From: Schleiferiaceae bacterium
GTDB taxonomy: Bacteria > Bacteroidota > Bacteroidia > Flavobacteriales > Schleiferiaceae
Assembly (NCBI GenBank): GCA_022424815.1
Contig: JAKMGS010000007.1
Location: forward strand, 1-26,673
Direction: 5' to 3'
Length of the DNA stretch: 26,673 nt
How positions within the stretch are numbered: position 1 is the first letter of the stretch; each line of letters starts with the position of its first letter. Below the pieces are notes generated by a model, which was not told the DNA's origin, did no database searches, and worked only from the letters and a program-made list of their open reading frames with translations. Made by a program: the position numbers and the translations under genes. Below, piece by piece: positions 1-8,045 of this stretch.

Positions 1-2
1 CC

Positions 3-1238
3 AAGGCGGTTCAACAACAACTCAAACCACGCCCAAAGCTGACCGTTTTCAAGAATTTCGGGACAGCGCATATGAATTTTGAAGGTGTCGACCTTGAATT
101 CGTGGGGGCCCGTAAGGAGAGCTATAGCCGCAATAGTCGCAATCCTGAGGTGGCCGCTGGTAGCTTGCAGGACGACCAAAATCGTCGCGATTTCTCGGTC
201 AATGCGATGGCTATTTGCCTGAACAAAGACCATTGGGGCGAGCTATTAGATCCATTTGGCGGCATCAAGGACATTGAGGACAAGATTCTGCGCACACCCC
301 TTGATCCGGATCAAACATTCGACGACGATCCGCTGAGAATGATGCGTGCGGTTCGATTCGCCGCGCAGCTCAACTTTAAGGTTTCTAGCGAGGCGTTAAT
401 AAGCATTCGAAAAAATGCTGCTCGAATAAGTATTGTTGCTCCAGAACGTACAAGGCAAGAATTCAACAAAATCTTAGCCGTTCCCAAACCCAGTTACGGA
501 TTAGGCTTGCTGTTCACCAGTGGATTGCTCGAGCAAATACTACCGGAACTCTGTGCCTTGCAAGGGGTTGAGGAGGTTGAAGGACAGCTCCATAAGGACA
601 ACTTCTACCATACCCTTGAGGTCGTAGATAACCTAAGCAACACCTCTGAAGATCTATGGCTTAGATGGGCCGCATTGTTGCACGATATCGGCAAGCCACG
701 AACCAAAAAGTTCATCAAGGGCACAGGCTGGACCTTTAGAGGCCATGAGTTTTTAGGCGGCAAGATGGTGCCCAAACTCTTCAAGCGCATGCACTTGCCT
801 ACCGACGCTCGCATGAAGTTTGTCATCAAGATGGTGCAAATGAGCTCCCGTCCTGCTGCCTTATCGGACGATGCAGTTACCGACAGCGCGCTGAGGAGAT
901 TGCTGTTTGATGCAGGAGATGATATTGAGTCATTGATGCTTTTGTGTGAAGCAGATTTGACCACTAAGAATGAAAAGAAAAAGCGCAAATACCTCCTGAA
1001 TTTCAAGCATGTACGCACCAAAATCAAGGAGGTTGAGGAGCGTGATCAGATTCGAAATTTTCAGCCACCGGTCACTGGCGAGGAGATTATGGAGAAATAC
1101 GGCATAGGACCATGCCGTGAAATAGGACAAATTAAAGAAGGCATCAAAGAAGCCATTTTAGAAGGTGAAATCCCGAATGAAAGGGAAGCCGCCTTGCGTA
1201 AAATGGACGAACTAGCCGCCCAATTAGGATTAGGATAA
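3..1238 (+). CDS. cca: CCA tRNA nucleotidyltransferase (5' partial, HD-domain type)
   Basis: Adds or repairs the 3' CCA end of tRNAs in the cytoplasm. The reading frame is open to the left edge. The residues before the first ATG (position 72) read TVFKNFGTAH, which continues the family's nucleotidyltransferase head, so the gene starts outside the window and the GG.VRD/DxD catalytic part is missing only through truncation. Visible pieces are the VEFVGAR-like strand LEFVGARKESY, the RRDFSVNAMA motif (bases 183-212), the DPLRMMRAVRFAAQL helix typical of class II CCA/poly(A) polymerases, and an HD phosphohydrolase-type motif HDIGKP at 681-698 with a second conserved histidine in FRGHE. The HD part marks the bacterial long form of the enzyme. 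The next gene starts at the base after its stop, so the two are probably co-transcribed. Confidence in family membership is high. Confidence 0.95.
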   Translation, partial: KAVQQQLKPRPKLTVFKNFGTAHMNFEGVDLEFVGARKESYSRNSRNPEVAAGSLQDDQNRRDFSVNAMAICLNKDHWGELLDPFGGIKDIEDKILRTPLDPDQTFDDDPLRMMRAVRFAAQLNFKVSSEALISIRKNAARISIVAPERTRQEFNKILAVPKPSYGLGLLFTSGLLEQILPELCALQGVEEVEGQLHKDNFYHTLEVVDNLSNTSEDLWLRWAALLHDIGKPRTKKFIKGTGWTFRGHEFLGGKMVPKLFKRMHLPTDARMKFVIKMVQMSSRPAALSDDAVTDSALRRLLFDAGDDIESLMLLCEADLTTKNEKKKRKYLLNFKHVRTKIKEVEERDQIRNFQPPVTGEEIMEKYGIGPCREIGQIKEGIKEAILEGEIPNEREAALRKMDELAAQLGLG

Positions 1239-1787
1239 ATGGAAGTTTTTCTACGTTTTATCGCCGATACCAGCGATACAGTCATTCGTGAGGTTCGCAT
1301 TAAAGGAAGCGCCTCATTACTACAACTTCACGAGCAGGTCTACGCCACCTTTGGCTTAGAACCTGGGGAGATGGGAAGTTTCTACTACAGCACTGCGGAT
1401 TGGGACCAAGGTGAGGAATTGCCGATGTTCAGCATGGACGATAGCAGTCCAAGTATGGAAATAATGACGGTGGCGGATTTTTTCAGCCAAACGGCACATG
1501 CTTTATACGTTTACAACTTCCTTGATATGAATATTTTCTACGTCGAGAAGGTGAAGGAAGATGAGGAAGAAGGATTTGAAGATTTTGTGGTGTTGAACGC
1601 CGTAGGAGAATTGGATAAAAAAGCTTCTAAACCAAGCGCTGATGTGGCACCAGGAATGGCCAAAGACCCTAGTCAAATGACGGAAGCGGAAATCAATGCC
1701 ATGTACGGCTTAGATGATCTTGAGGGAAGTAAGGACCCTTATTCCGACGAGGAAGAAGATAGTCTCGAAGACGAGGAGTACTGTTAA
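1239..1787 (+). CDS. PRiA4 ORF-3-like conserved protein (IS1096 TnpR-like)
   Basis: A 182-residue protein resembling the PRiA4_ORF3 / 'IS1096 element passenger TnpR-like' family, which is widespread in Bacteroidetes chromosomes and has no settled function. The N-terminal half has the family pattern: an amphipathic beta start (VFLRFIAD), then LLQLHEQVYATFGLEPGEM, then SFYYSTADWDQGEELPMF. The C-terminal part ends in a strongly acidic tail, roughly residues 165-181, with runs of Asp and Glu, after a conserved-looking MTEAEINAMYGLDDLEG segment. The ATG directly follows the cca stop with no gap, which suggests translational coupling. The family name comes from a transposon passenger, but no transposase or inverted repeats lie nearby, so I read it as a resident gene. 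The molecular role is unknown. Confidence 0.8.
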   Translation: MEVFLRFIADTSDTVIREVRIKGSASLLQLHEQVYATFGLEPGEMGSFYYSTADWDQGEELPMFSMDDSSPSMEIMTVADFFSQTAHALYVYNFLDMNIFYVEKVKEDEEEGFEDFVVLNAVGELDKKASKPSADVAPGMAKDPSQMTEAEINAMYGLDDLEGSKDPYSDEEEDSLEDEEYC

Positions 1788-2071
1788 ATCCAATCCACTG
1801 ATATCACGCGTTCCACTGGAATGGTGATGTTTCCCTTCAAATAGATGGAGCCGCCATAGTGCAGCCAAATTGTGGTCTGCACCTTGAATACATCAGAATG
1901 GGTTTGGAAGACTATATCTACCTTTTCATGGCGGATATTGCCTACATAGGTCGCAGAGTGAATGCGCTTGGCGCGCTTCAATTTTTCGGACTTCTTTGAA
2001 AGCACATCCCCAACTGGAAAATCCAAGGTGGCGGTTTCTAACCTGCTGATATCTATGGGCAGTTCTGTCAT
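1784..2071 (-). CDS. Conserved Bacteroidetes hypothetical protein (95 aa)
   Basis: A small soluble protein of 95 residues without a signal peptide or membrane segment. The C-terminal half alternates beta-type stretches (VDIVFQTHSD, FKVQTTIWLHYGG, SIYLKGNITIPVERVISVDW). The VQTTIW...LKG..TIPV.RI pattern resembles short uncharacterised proteins I know from flavobacteria, where the same words recur. No enzymatic motif is visible. It is convergent with the preceding gene: the four bases TTAA at 1784-1787 supply both stop codons. Its start is divergent from the K+ channel gene, 47 bases away. The ATG at 2071 is the only usable start, because an ATG slightly upstream runs into a stop after three codons. 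Function unknown. Confidence 0.72.
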   Translation of the reverse strand: MTELPIDISRLETATLDFPVGDVLSKKSEKLKRAKRIHSATYVGNIRHEKVDIVFQTHSDVFKVQTTIWLHYGGSIYLKGNITIPVERVISVDWI

Positions 2072-2118
2072 GGGTTCATGTAAGCGGTACTGATAAATTT
2101 ACGAAATTTGGTTCAATT

Positions 2119-2943
2119 ATGCGAACAACAAGCCTTAGAGAATCTTTCTACACCGTTATTTTCGAAGCCAATACGCCAGCAGGCAAAGCTTTCGATGTTG
2201 CACTTTTCGGAACCATTGGGGTGAGTGTCATTGCCATTATGCTCGAATCTGTGCCGAGTCTTGCCGCAAATGATGCTGCGCAGAATTGGTTCACGGGAAT
2301 TGAGGTTATTACCACCATTTTATTTAGCATTGAATACTTGCTACGTCTTTGGTGCAGCCCTAAGCCCGCGCATTACGCCCGAAGCTTCTACGGCCTTATA
2401 GATTTGGTCAGTACCTTGCCCTTTTACCTGGCCCTACTCTTCCCTCTGACCGGAACTTTCGCCATCATCAGAGCCCTGCGCCTACTTCGAATTTTCCGAG
2501 TGCTCAAACTCAGTCGATTCCTCATTGAAGGAAACCTACTATGGCAAAGCTTACTGCGTTCCTCACGTAAGATTGCCGTATTTCTCTTCACCGTAGTTCT
2601 ACTCTGCGTAGTTATGGGCACCATAATGTATACCGTGGAGGGTCCCAAGAATGGATTTACGTCCATACCGCTAAGCATTTACTGGGCCATTGTAACCTTA
2701 ACCACGGTAGGATATGGAGATATTGCGCCTGGGACGGTGTTGGGCCAATTCATTGCTTCGGCCATCATGATCCTCGGTTACGCGATCATCGCTGTTCCCA
2801 CGGGTATTGTGACGGTAGATCTCGCGATGAACCCTACGGATGGAAAACCTGCATTGAGATCTTGTGAAAACTGCGGACACACGAGCCCTTCCGACTATAG
2901 TTATTGCCCAGATTGCGGGACAGAATTCGCCTCAAATGGCTAA
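2119..2943 (+). CDS. Voltage-gated-type potassium channel with C-terminal zinc ribbon
   Basis: A 274-residue inner-membrane ion channel of the six-transmembrane Kv/KvAP-like class. Hydrophobic segments lie near residues 26-44 (S1), 58-76 (S2), 91-109 (S3), 150-171 (S5) and 205-230 (S6). The S4 voltage-sensor helix has a charge every third residue (R118, R121, R124, R127, K130, R133). The selectivity filter is TVGYGD at 196-201, diagnostic for K+ conduction. After S6 comes a short tail with four cysteines (C249, C252, C263, C266) in CxxCG...CPDCG spacing, a zinc-ribbon-like module. The stop overlaps the miaA start by 8 bases, so the channel is the first gene of a run with miaA, lpxK and gatB. 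Channel identity is secure. The tail's role in assembly or gating is unknown. Confidence 0.92.
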   Translation: MRTTSLRESFYTVIFEANTPAGKAFDVALFGTIGVSVIAIMLESVPSLAANDAAQNWFTGIEVITTILFSIEYLLRLWCSPKPAHYARSFYGLIDLVSTLPFYLALLFPLTGTFAIIRALRLLRIFRVLKLSRFLIEGNLLWQSLLRSSRKIAVFLFTVVLLCVVMGTIMYTVEGPKNGFTSIPLSIYWAIVTLTTVGYGDIAPGTVLGQFIASAIMILGYAIIAVPTGIVTVDLAMNPTDGKPALRSCENCGHTSPSDYSYCPDCGTEFASNG

Positions 2944-3838
2944 ATATTTGCTGAATATTTGTGGTCCGACCGCTGTGGGTAAGACCGGTGTAGCTTTGTA
3001 TTGGGCCGAGAGATTGGGGTGCCCAATTCTCTCCACAGACTCCCGCCAATGCTATAAAGAACTGGCCATCGGATCTGCGCCGCCATCGCAAGAAGAATTG
3101 GACCGAGTTCCGCACCACTTCATCGCTGACCGCAGCATTCACAACCCCATCACCGCCGGTGAGTTTGAACAGTTCGCCCTGAAAACCCTCGATACATTGT
3201 TCGAAAGCCACGACATCGTGGTTGCGGTCGGAGGCTCCGGAATGTACATAGACGCCCTTTTACACGGCCTTGATCCTTTACCCACCGATGCAACCATCAA
3301 AGCAGCCATAGAGGAAAGGGCTCGATCAGAAGGTCTCTCGACATTAAAGGAAGAGCTCGCGCGCTTAGACCCAGAACATGCCGCCAAGGTAGATATCCGC
3401 AATCCACGACGTATTATTCGTGCACTGGAGGTCATCAACATCACCGGGAAGAAGTATTCCGAACAGTTGAACAATACACCGAAAGATCGTCCGTTTGAAA
3501 TTGTGAATTGGATACTAAATATGGACCGAGAAAAGCTGTACGAACGCATCAACTCCAGGGTGCACTTGATGATTTCTGCTGGCCTTGAAGAGGAAGCAAG
3601 AACATTGGAGCCGCATCAAGAACTCGTGGCCTTACAAACCGTCGGGTACCGAGAATGGTGGCCTTATTTCGAAGGCGTGTACAATCGCGTGCGTACCATA
3701 GAGCTCATTCAGCAGTACAGTCGTCGCTATGCCAAAAGACAATTGACGTATTTCAAGCGCTTCGAAAGTGCTTTATGGCTCGATCCAAACGACATTAACA
3801 GCCAAGAGGACTCTTTGCGCAAAGCGGGGGCGTTGTGA
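2936..3838 (+). CDS. miaA: tRNA dimethylallyltransferase
   Basis: Transfers the dimethylallyl group to N6 of A37 in tRNAs that read UNN codons, using DMAPP; this is the first step of (ms2)i6A synthesis. The 300-residue product has the P-loop GPTAVGKT at 10-17, the STDSRQCY segment at 33-40, the GGSGMYIDALLHGLDPLP region from 99 (family: GGTGLYI.AL..G), the NPRRIIRALEV helix and the C-terminal QTVGYREW and YAKRQLTYFKR segments. Length is normal for the family. An upstream ATG (2864) would add 24 unrelated residues inside the channel gene. The start at 2936 places the P-loop ten residues in, as in homologues, and overlaps the channel gene by 8 bases. The stop TGA is embedded in the GTGA that starts lpxK. 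Confidence 0.96.
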   Translation: MAKYLLNICGPTAVGKTGVALYWAERLGCPILSTDSRQCYKELAIGSAPPSQEELDRVPHHFIADRSIHNPITAGEFEQFALKTLDTLFESHDIVVAVGGSGMYIDALLHGLDPLPTDATIKAAIEERARSEGLSTLKEELARLDPEHAAKVDIRNPRRIIRALEVINITGKKYSEQLNNTPKDRPFEIVNWILNMDREKLYERINSRVHLMISAGLEEEARTLEPHQELVALQTVGYREWWPYFEGVYNRVRTIELIQQYSRRYAKRQLTYFKRFESALWLDPNDINSQEDSLRKAGAL

Positions 3839-4827
3839 GCATGTATCTAAATCCCTTAAATCCACTGGGATTCGTTCTCGGAGTATGCTATTTATTCGGG
3901 CAGAAAATTGATCGTGCGAGGCGTTCAACTCATGCCAAACATGCCACATATCCGACCATCTGTGTAGGGAACTTTCAAGCTGGAGGCACAGGTAAAACTC
4001 CTGCTACCATTTGGGTTGCAAAGCAGTTGAAGTCTCTGGGCTATTCCCCCATAATTCTCATTCGAGGCTATAAAGGTTCGGTTAAAAAAAGTACCCTAGT
4101 ACATCGCAATGATGCCCATACTTACGGGGACGAGGCTCTGTTACATGCGCAGCACTTTCCTACTGTAGTGGGTAAGAATCGTGTTGAAAGCGCACTGCTT
4201 GCCTCAACCATTCCAGGCGATAAGAAAGTATTGGTGATGGACGACGGCTTGCAGCACTATGAGCTGCTCAAAGACTTCAGTATCGTGTGTCAGAAAAGCC
4301 AACGATTTGAACTAGATCACATGTTGCCCATGGGTCGTTTGCGTGAAATTCCACACACCAACATAGACGCTATCCTTTCACAAATCAATGATGCAGGATA
4401 TCACGCCACCAAATCTTGGAAAGGAATACCCGAATACACTTTTAAACGAATTACCGCTCTAGTATCTGGAAGTAAGGAGCAAGGTTTGGTCGTGTGTGGT
4501 GTAGCGAATCCGGATGATTGCCTGTACCAAATCCAAAAAGCAGGCGGATTCGTTGGAGATGAAATGAAATTTCGTGACCATAATCCTTACAGTGCGGCGG
4601 ATCTCGCTCGTATTGAAAAGGCTTCTAAGAAATATGACTACCGCGTGCATTGCACAGCCAAAGATGCTGTGAAATTGGCACCCCTAATTCAGGCAGAAAA
4701 AAGCCTTATTGGGCTGAGTGTTTGGGATGTTGAAATTCAGCCTATTGGCAATGTTCAGCCACTCCTTGATGCCATGGTGGCAAAGATTGAGGAAGTGTAT
4801 GAACATCGGTCACAGAAACAGGCCTAA
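3835..4827 (+). CDS. lpxK: Tetraacyldisaccharide 4'-kinase
   Basis: Phosphorylates the 4' position of the tetraacyl-disaccharide-1-phosphate precursor to give lipid IVA, at the cytoplasmic face of the inner membrane. Diagnostic parts are the N-terminal hydrophobic membrane-associated segment (about residues 5-22), the Walker A motif in VGNFQAGGTGKTP (44-56), and VMDDGLQH (134-141), the LpxK signature DDGxQH. The C-terminal domain has the CGVANPD and DHNPYSAADL words (family: cGIANP..F, DHH.ys..dl). Length (330 aa) fits. The GTG start at 3835 overlaps the miaA stop by four bases. An ATG two codons later (3841) is an equally possible start and would shorten the protein by two residues. It shows that the cell makes lipid A and is Gram-negative. 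Confidence 0.95.
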   Translation: MSMYLNPLNPLGFVLGVCYLFGQKIDRARRSTHAKHATYPTICVGNFQAGGTGKTPATIWVAKQLKSLGYSPIILIRGYKGSVKKSTLVHRNDAHTYGDEALLHAQHFPTVVGKNRVESALLASTIPGDKKVLVMDDGLQHYELLKDFSIVCQKSQRFELDHMLPMGRLREIPHTNIDAILSQINDAGYHATKSWKGIPEYTFKRITALVSGSKEQGLVVCGVANPDDCLYQIQKAGGFVGDEMKFRDHNPYSAADLARIEKASKKYDYRVHCTAKDAVKLAPLIQAEKSLIGLSVWDVEIQPIGNVQPLLDAMVAKIEEVYEHRSQKQA

Positions 4828-4860
4828 AAAGCGTAAATTAGCGCTCTAAATTTCCCTTGG

Positions 4861-6315
4861 ATGTCTAGTATTTACGATACATACGAACCGGTTATTGGTA
4901 TTGAAGTTCACGTGCAGCTTAGCACGCAGAGCAAGGCATACTGTGGCGACGCTACCGCCTATGGTGCCTCCCCTAATACTCAGGTAAGCCCGATCAGCTT
5001 GGGCCATCCAGGTACCCTTCCAGTGTTCAACAAAGCGGTGATGAACTATGCCGTGAAGTTGGGTATTGCCTGTGATTGTACCATTCGTGAGCGCAATGAA
5101 TTTGCACGCAAGAACTACTTCTATGCGGATTTGCCAAAAGGGTATCAAATTACTCAAGACACCACACCAATCTGTACCGAAGGATTTGTGCGCATCAAAG
5201 ATGCCGAGGGCAATGACAAAAAAATCAATCTGACCCGTATCCACATGGAAGAGGATTCAGGCAAAAGTGTGCACGATATTGACCCGTTCAATACGCTCGT
5301 GGATCTCAACCGTGCAGGTATTCCACTACTAGAGATTGTATCGGAGCCTGAGATTAAGAACGGCGAAGAAGCTTATAGCTACTTGAGTGAGATCAGAAAA
5401 TTGGTCCGTTATCTAGAAATTTCTGATGGAAATATGGAAGAAGGTTCGCTTCGTGCGGATTTGAACATATCCGTTCGCAAGAAAGGCGCGACCAAATTTG
5501 GGACGAAGGTCGAGGTGAAAAACATGAACTCGTTCCGCAACGTACAGAAAGCCATTGACTTTGAGATTATTCGTCAGATTGATTTGATTGAATCAGGCGA
5601 AGAAATTCATCAAGAAACCCGCACGTACGATGCTGCAAAGAACATCACTATTGGCCTACGTTCAAAAGAAGATGCGCACGACTACCGCTACTTCCCAGAG
5701 CCAGATTTAGTACCTGTTATTGTACCGCAAAGTTATGTGGACAGCGTGCGTGAGAACATGCCACCCCTGCCCTACGAGCTCTTTGTGAAGTACACGAAGG
5801 AATTAGGCTTAAGTGAATACGACGCCTTTGTGTTGACTGACAACAAGGCGTTCGCCCTTTACTTTGAAGAGGTGATTAAGCATACGACCAATTACAAAGG
5901 AGCAACCAACCTGCTTATTGGCCCCGTGAAATCATGGTTGAATGAACAAAGCGTTGAGATTGAAGAATTCCCAATCGCACCTGCGGTTCTGGCGAGCATT
6001 CAAACGTTGGTAGACGAAGAAAAGATTTCGATCTCTACAGCTACTCAGAAATTATTCCCTGCATTGTTGGAAGACCCGACTGCTGATGCTGCTGCACTTT
6101 GTGAGCAAAACGGATGGATCCAACAAGGCGATAGCGATCAGCTGCAAGCTTGGGTAGATCAAGCTTTGGCTGCATACCCAGAAAAGATTGAGGAATACCG
6201 TTCAGGTAAGAAAGGACTTATCGGACTCTTTATGGGTGAGGTAATGAAATACAGCCGAGGCAGTGCAGACCCTAAAAAAGCAAGCGCCCTGTTGCGCGAG
6301 AAGTTGGATGCGTAA
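4861..6315 (+). CDS. gatB: Asp/Glu-tRNA amidotransferase subunit B
   Basis: Kinase/tRNA-binding subunit of GatCAB, which converts mischarged Glu-tRNA(Gln) or Asp-tRNA(Asn) to the correct aminoacyl-tRNA. The 484-residue protein starts with YEPVIGIEVHVQLSTQSKAY and continues through CTIRERNEFARKNYFYADLP, the GYQITQ motif, HMEEDSGK, LVDLNRAGIPLLEIVSEPEI, EEGSLRADLN and the YRYFPEPDLVP block. It ends in the helical YqeY-like tail domain (GLIGLFMGEVMK). Length and all conserved blocks are complete. It begins 33 bases after lpxK; a weak promoter-like TAAATTTC (4847-4854) lies just before the ATG but lacks a clear -33 partner. GatA and GatC are not in the window, as is usual in this phylum where gat genes are dispersed. 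Confidence 0.97.
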   Translation: MSSIYDTYEPVIGIEVHVQLSTQSKAYCGDATAYGASPNTQVSPISLGHPGTLPVFNKAVMNYAVKLGIACDCTIRERNEFARKNYFYADLPKGYQITQDTTPICTEGFVRIKDAEGNDKKINLTRIHMEEDSGKSVHDIDPFNTLVDLNRAGIPLLEIVSEPEIKNGEEAYSYLSEIRKLVRYLEISDGNMEEGSLRADLNISVRKKGATKFGTKVEVKNMNSFRNVQKAIDFEIIRQIDLIESGEEIHQETRTYDAAKNITIGLRSKEDAHDYRYFPEPDLVPVIVPQSYVDSVRENMPPLPYELFVKYTKELGLSEYDAFVLTDNKAFALYFEEVIKHTTNYKGATNLLIGPVKSWLNEQSVEIEEFPIAPAVLASIQTLVDEEKISISTATQKLFPALLEDPTADAAALCEQNGWIQQGDSDQLQAWVDQALAAYPEKIEEYRSGKKGLIGLFMGEVMKYSRGSADPKKASALLREKLDA

Positions 6316-7450
6316 ACTCTTAGTTTTGATATCAGCAGTTTCATTGTTTGCGAGCTGTGAAAGCTGGACAGGATCCGGTGGTGGCCCAAAAGATACTGTT
6401 ACTAAAATTAGTTTTGGCTTTGATATCAAAGGACGGTATGCCGTTCAGATGCGTGATGGCAATGGCAAAATGATGTCCATCGATACTCTAGAAATTGTTG
6501 GCTTCGATGAGTTCACTATTTCTTTTGATACTATTAGAACGTTGAGTTTCGTTCCTTTAGACGGTGATTTGCCAGTCGTTCATGCCGTGATTGGACCTGG
6601 TACCAAAGTCTTACAAATTGATCAAGCAGGATTTATATCCGGAGATGCAGAGAACAATTGGCTCGGGGAGCAGCGCAGAATGCAACATGAGTTAATCGCA
6701 TTGTCCGACAGTTTGGACCGCATCAAGTCTACATATTCCGACAGCAGCACGTTCAAAGGTCTAGACATACTTGACACCGTATTTTTCCAATACGCCGACT
6801 CCTATCGGCAGAGAATTTTAGATTCATTGGAAATATCTCCTAATAAGATTTCAAATCTATTGACCATTTACCATCGCATCGGGCAAAGCCCTGTGCTAGA
6901 CTATATGTACGATAGAGACGTGCTACGCAATTTGCAAGGTGTCTTATTAGAACAATATCCTAATTCTCCAGATGTGAAGGCATTCGACCGTTGGATGTAC
7001 GAGTTTGAGGAGCGGTACCAATTCACTCTTAAAGTGCAAGAGGCCGCTCAAAAATTCCAACCAGGTCACCCCTTTCCAGAACTCAGGCTGGAAACTCCTG
7101 AAGGCAATGAAGTAGTTATTCAAAAGAATGGCTTAAACGATCATGTGGTGGCTATCTGGGCATCTTGGTGTCCTACTTGCCGAAACGAATTGGCCGGAAT
7201 GAGCCGTACAACTTCCATGGAAAATTGGTTGTGTTTATCTATTGATGGCTTGCCTGAGCAACGCAGTCCATTGGCTGACTGGTACAATGCCATTCAAAGC
7301 GACAACTTAAAAGGCACCCATCTCAGTGACTTGCGAGGAGCGGAAAGTAGCATCATCACAGGGCTAGGAATTCAAAACCTGCCTGTGTATTTCAGAGTTC
7401 AGGACGGGATCATTACCCAGCGAATGAGTTCTGTCGCAGACTTGAATTAA
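6308..7450 (+). CDS. Lipid-anchored thioredoxin-like (TlpA-type) protein
   Basis: A 380-residue envelope lipoprotein, probably a periplasmic thiol:disulfide oxidoreductase. The first residues MRKLLVLISAVSLFASC form a type II signal with lipobox LFASC; C17 would be lipidated. Residues about 35-130 look like a DUF4369-type beta domain (FGFDIKGRYAVQMRD... and a V..GPG.K strand pattern), then a helical linker. A thioredoxin fold starts near 255 with WASWCPTCRNE; the redox pair is C288/C291, and the cis-proline segment is NLPVYFRV near the C-terminus. This order is the standard Bacteroidetes DUF4369-TlpA architecture. The start at 6308 gives the signal peptide and overlaps gatB by 8 bases; the ATG at 6263 lies inside gatB and would bury the signal. 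The stop shares TTAA (7447-7450) with the convergent gene. Confidence 0.9.
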   Translation: MRKLLVLISAVSLFASCESWTGSGGGPKDTVTKISFGFDIKGRYAVQMRDGNGKMMSIDTLEIVGFDEFTISFDTIRTLSFVPLDGDLPVVHAVIGPGTKVLQIDQAGFISGDAENNWLGEQRRMQHELIALSDSLDRIKSTYSDSSTFKGLDILDTVFFQYADSYRQRILDSLEISPNKISNLLTIYHRIGQSPVLDYMYDRDVLRNLQGVLLEQYPNSPDVKAFDRWMYEFEERYQFTLKVQEAAQKFQPGHPFPELRLETPEGNEVVIQKNGLNDHVVAIWASWCPTCRNELAGMSRTTSMENWLCLSIDGLPEQRSPLADWYNAIQSDNLKGTHLSDLRGAESSIITGLGIQNLPVYFRVQDGIITQRMSSVADLN

Positions 7451-7977
7451 TCCTTCTTCTCCAATACTAAACGAATATGCGCCAAGTGGTGTTGGCAGTG
7501 CCAAGCATATAATTGGACACTCTCCTTCATGGAATATAATTTCTCATCTTCCATGTGATAATAGGATTTTTCCCAGCCCAGATCCGTAATTCCATTGAGG
7601 AAGCTTACCCATTTCTCGTGGAGACTCGCCAACAGGATAACGCTTAAGAAAGGATCTGCAGAATAATCTGGCAACATTGCATATAGGTTTTGAGGATAAC
7701 CGGTCACCTTCGCAGGTTCTGCCGAAGTGACTGCCAAACGTTGTCTGTTGAAGCCATTCATATGGGAATCTGCTAGATGATGTACCACCTGACGAACGGT
7801 CCAACCGCCTTCTCTATACGGCATGTCCCACTGCTCCTCTGTCAAGGATTTGGCGAACTCCATCAACTGCTTAGGCATACGGCCAATGACAGCGATACAG
7901 CCTTCAATACGAGCATCTTCTGGTTGCTCCTCAATACTAGGTTTCCCGATCGGGTATTTCAAAAACTCTATATCCAT
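7447..7977 (-). CDS. DinB/YfiT-like metal-dependent protein (BstA-type putative thiol S-transferase)
   Basis: A 176-residue four-helix DinB-fold protein of the YfiT/BstA group. Family members bind a divalent metal and include bacillithiol S-transferases. The opening (FLKYPIGK) followed by a helical body is the typical YfiT N-terminus. Candidate metal ligands are H67 in VVHHLADSH and H160 and H164 in AWHCQHHLAH, the same three-histidine spacing I recall for Bacillus YfiT. The WTVRQVVHHLADSHMN and LYAWHCQHHLAHI segments are the family's signature helices. The gene is convergent with the thioredoxin-like gene and lies downstream of the intrinsic terminator of the beta-propeller gene, so it should have its own promoter. 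A TATTTTTG (7989-7982 on this strand) matches the TAnnTTTG -7 element but would make the mRNA nearly leaderless. Substrate is inferred only. Confidence 0.88.
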   Translation of the reverse strand: MDIEFLKYPIGKPSIEEQPEDARIEGCIAVIGRMPKQLMEFAKSLTEEQWDMPYREGGWTVRQVVHHLADSHMNGFNRQRLAVTSAEPAKVTGYPQNLYAMLPDYSADPFLSVILLASLHEKWVSFLNGITDLGWEKSYYHMEDEKLYSMKESVQLYAWHCQHHLAHIRLVLEKKD

Positions 7978-7994
7978 ACGGCAAAAATAGGCAC

Positions 7995-8024
7995 AAAAAA
8001 AGGCCCCGCCGAGGGCGGGGCCTT
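7995..8024 (-). terminator. Intrinsic terminator of the beta-propeller T9SS gene
   Basis: A perfect 11-bp GC-rich stem (8000-8010 with 8014-8024, loop GAG) is followed on the minus strand by a run of T (7999-7995 as A on the plus strand). It lies 22 bases downstream of the stop codon at 8046 and just before the DinB-like gene, so it should end the 3-kb transcript and insulate the next gene. Confidence 0.9.
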
Positions 8025-8045
8025 AAGTATTGTATTCTAATTCTA

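Noticed and set aside
1239..1787. IS1096/TnpR-like family name suggesting a mobile element
   Set aside because: No transposase, terminal repeats or target duplication nearby; the family is common as a resident gene in Bacteroidetes.
2094..2101. Palindromic TAAATTTA as a shared -7 box for the divergent genes at 2071 and 2119
   Set aside because: No TTTG at the required distance on either strand; too weak to call.
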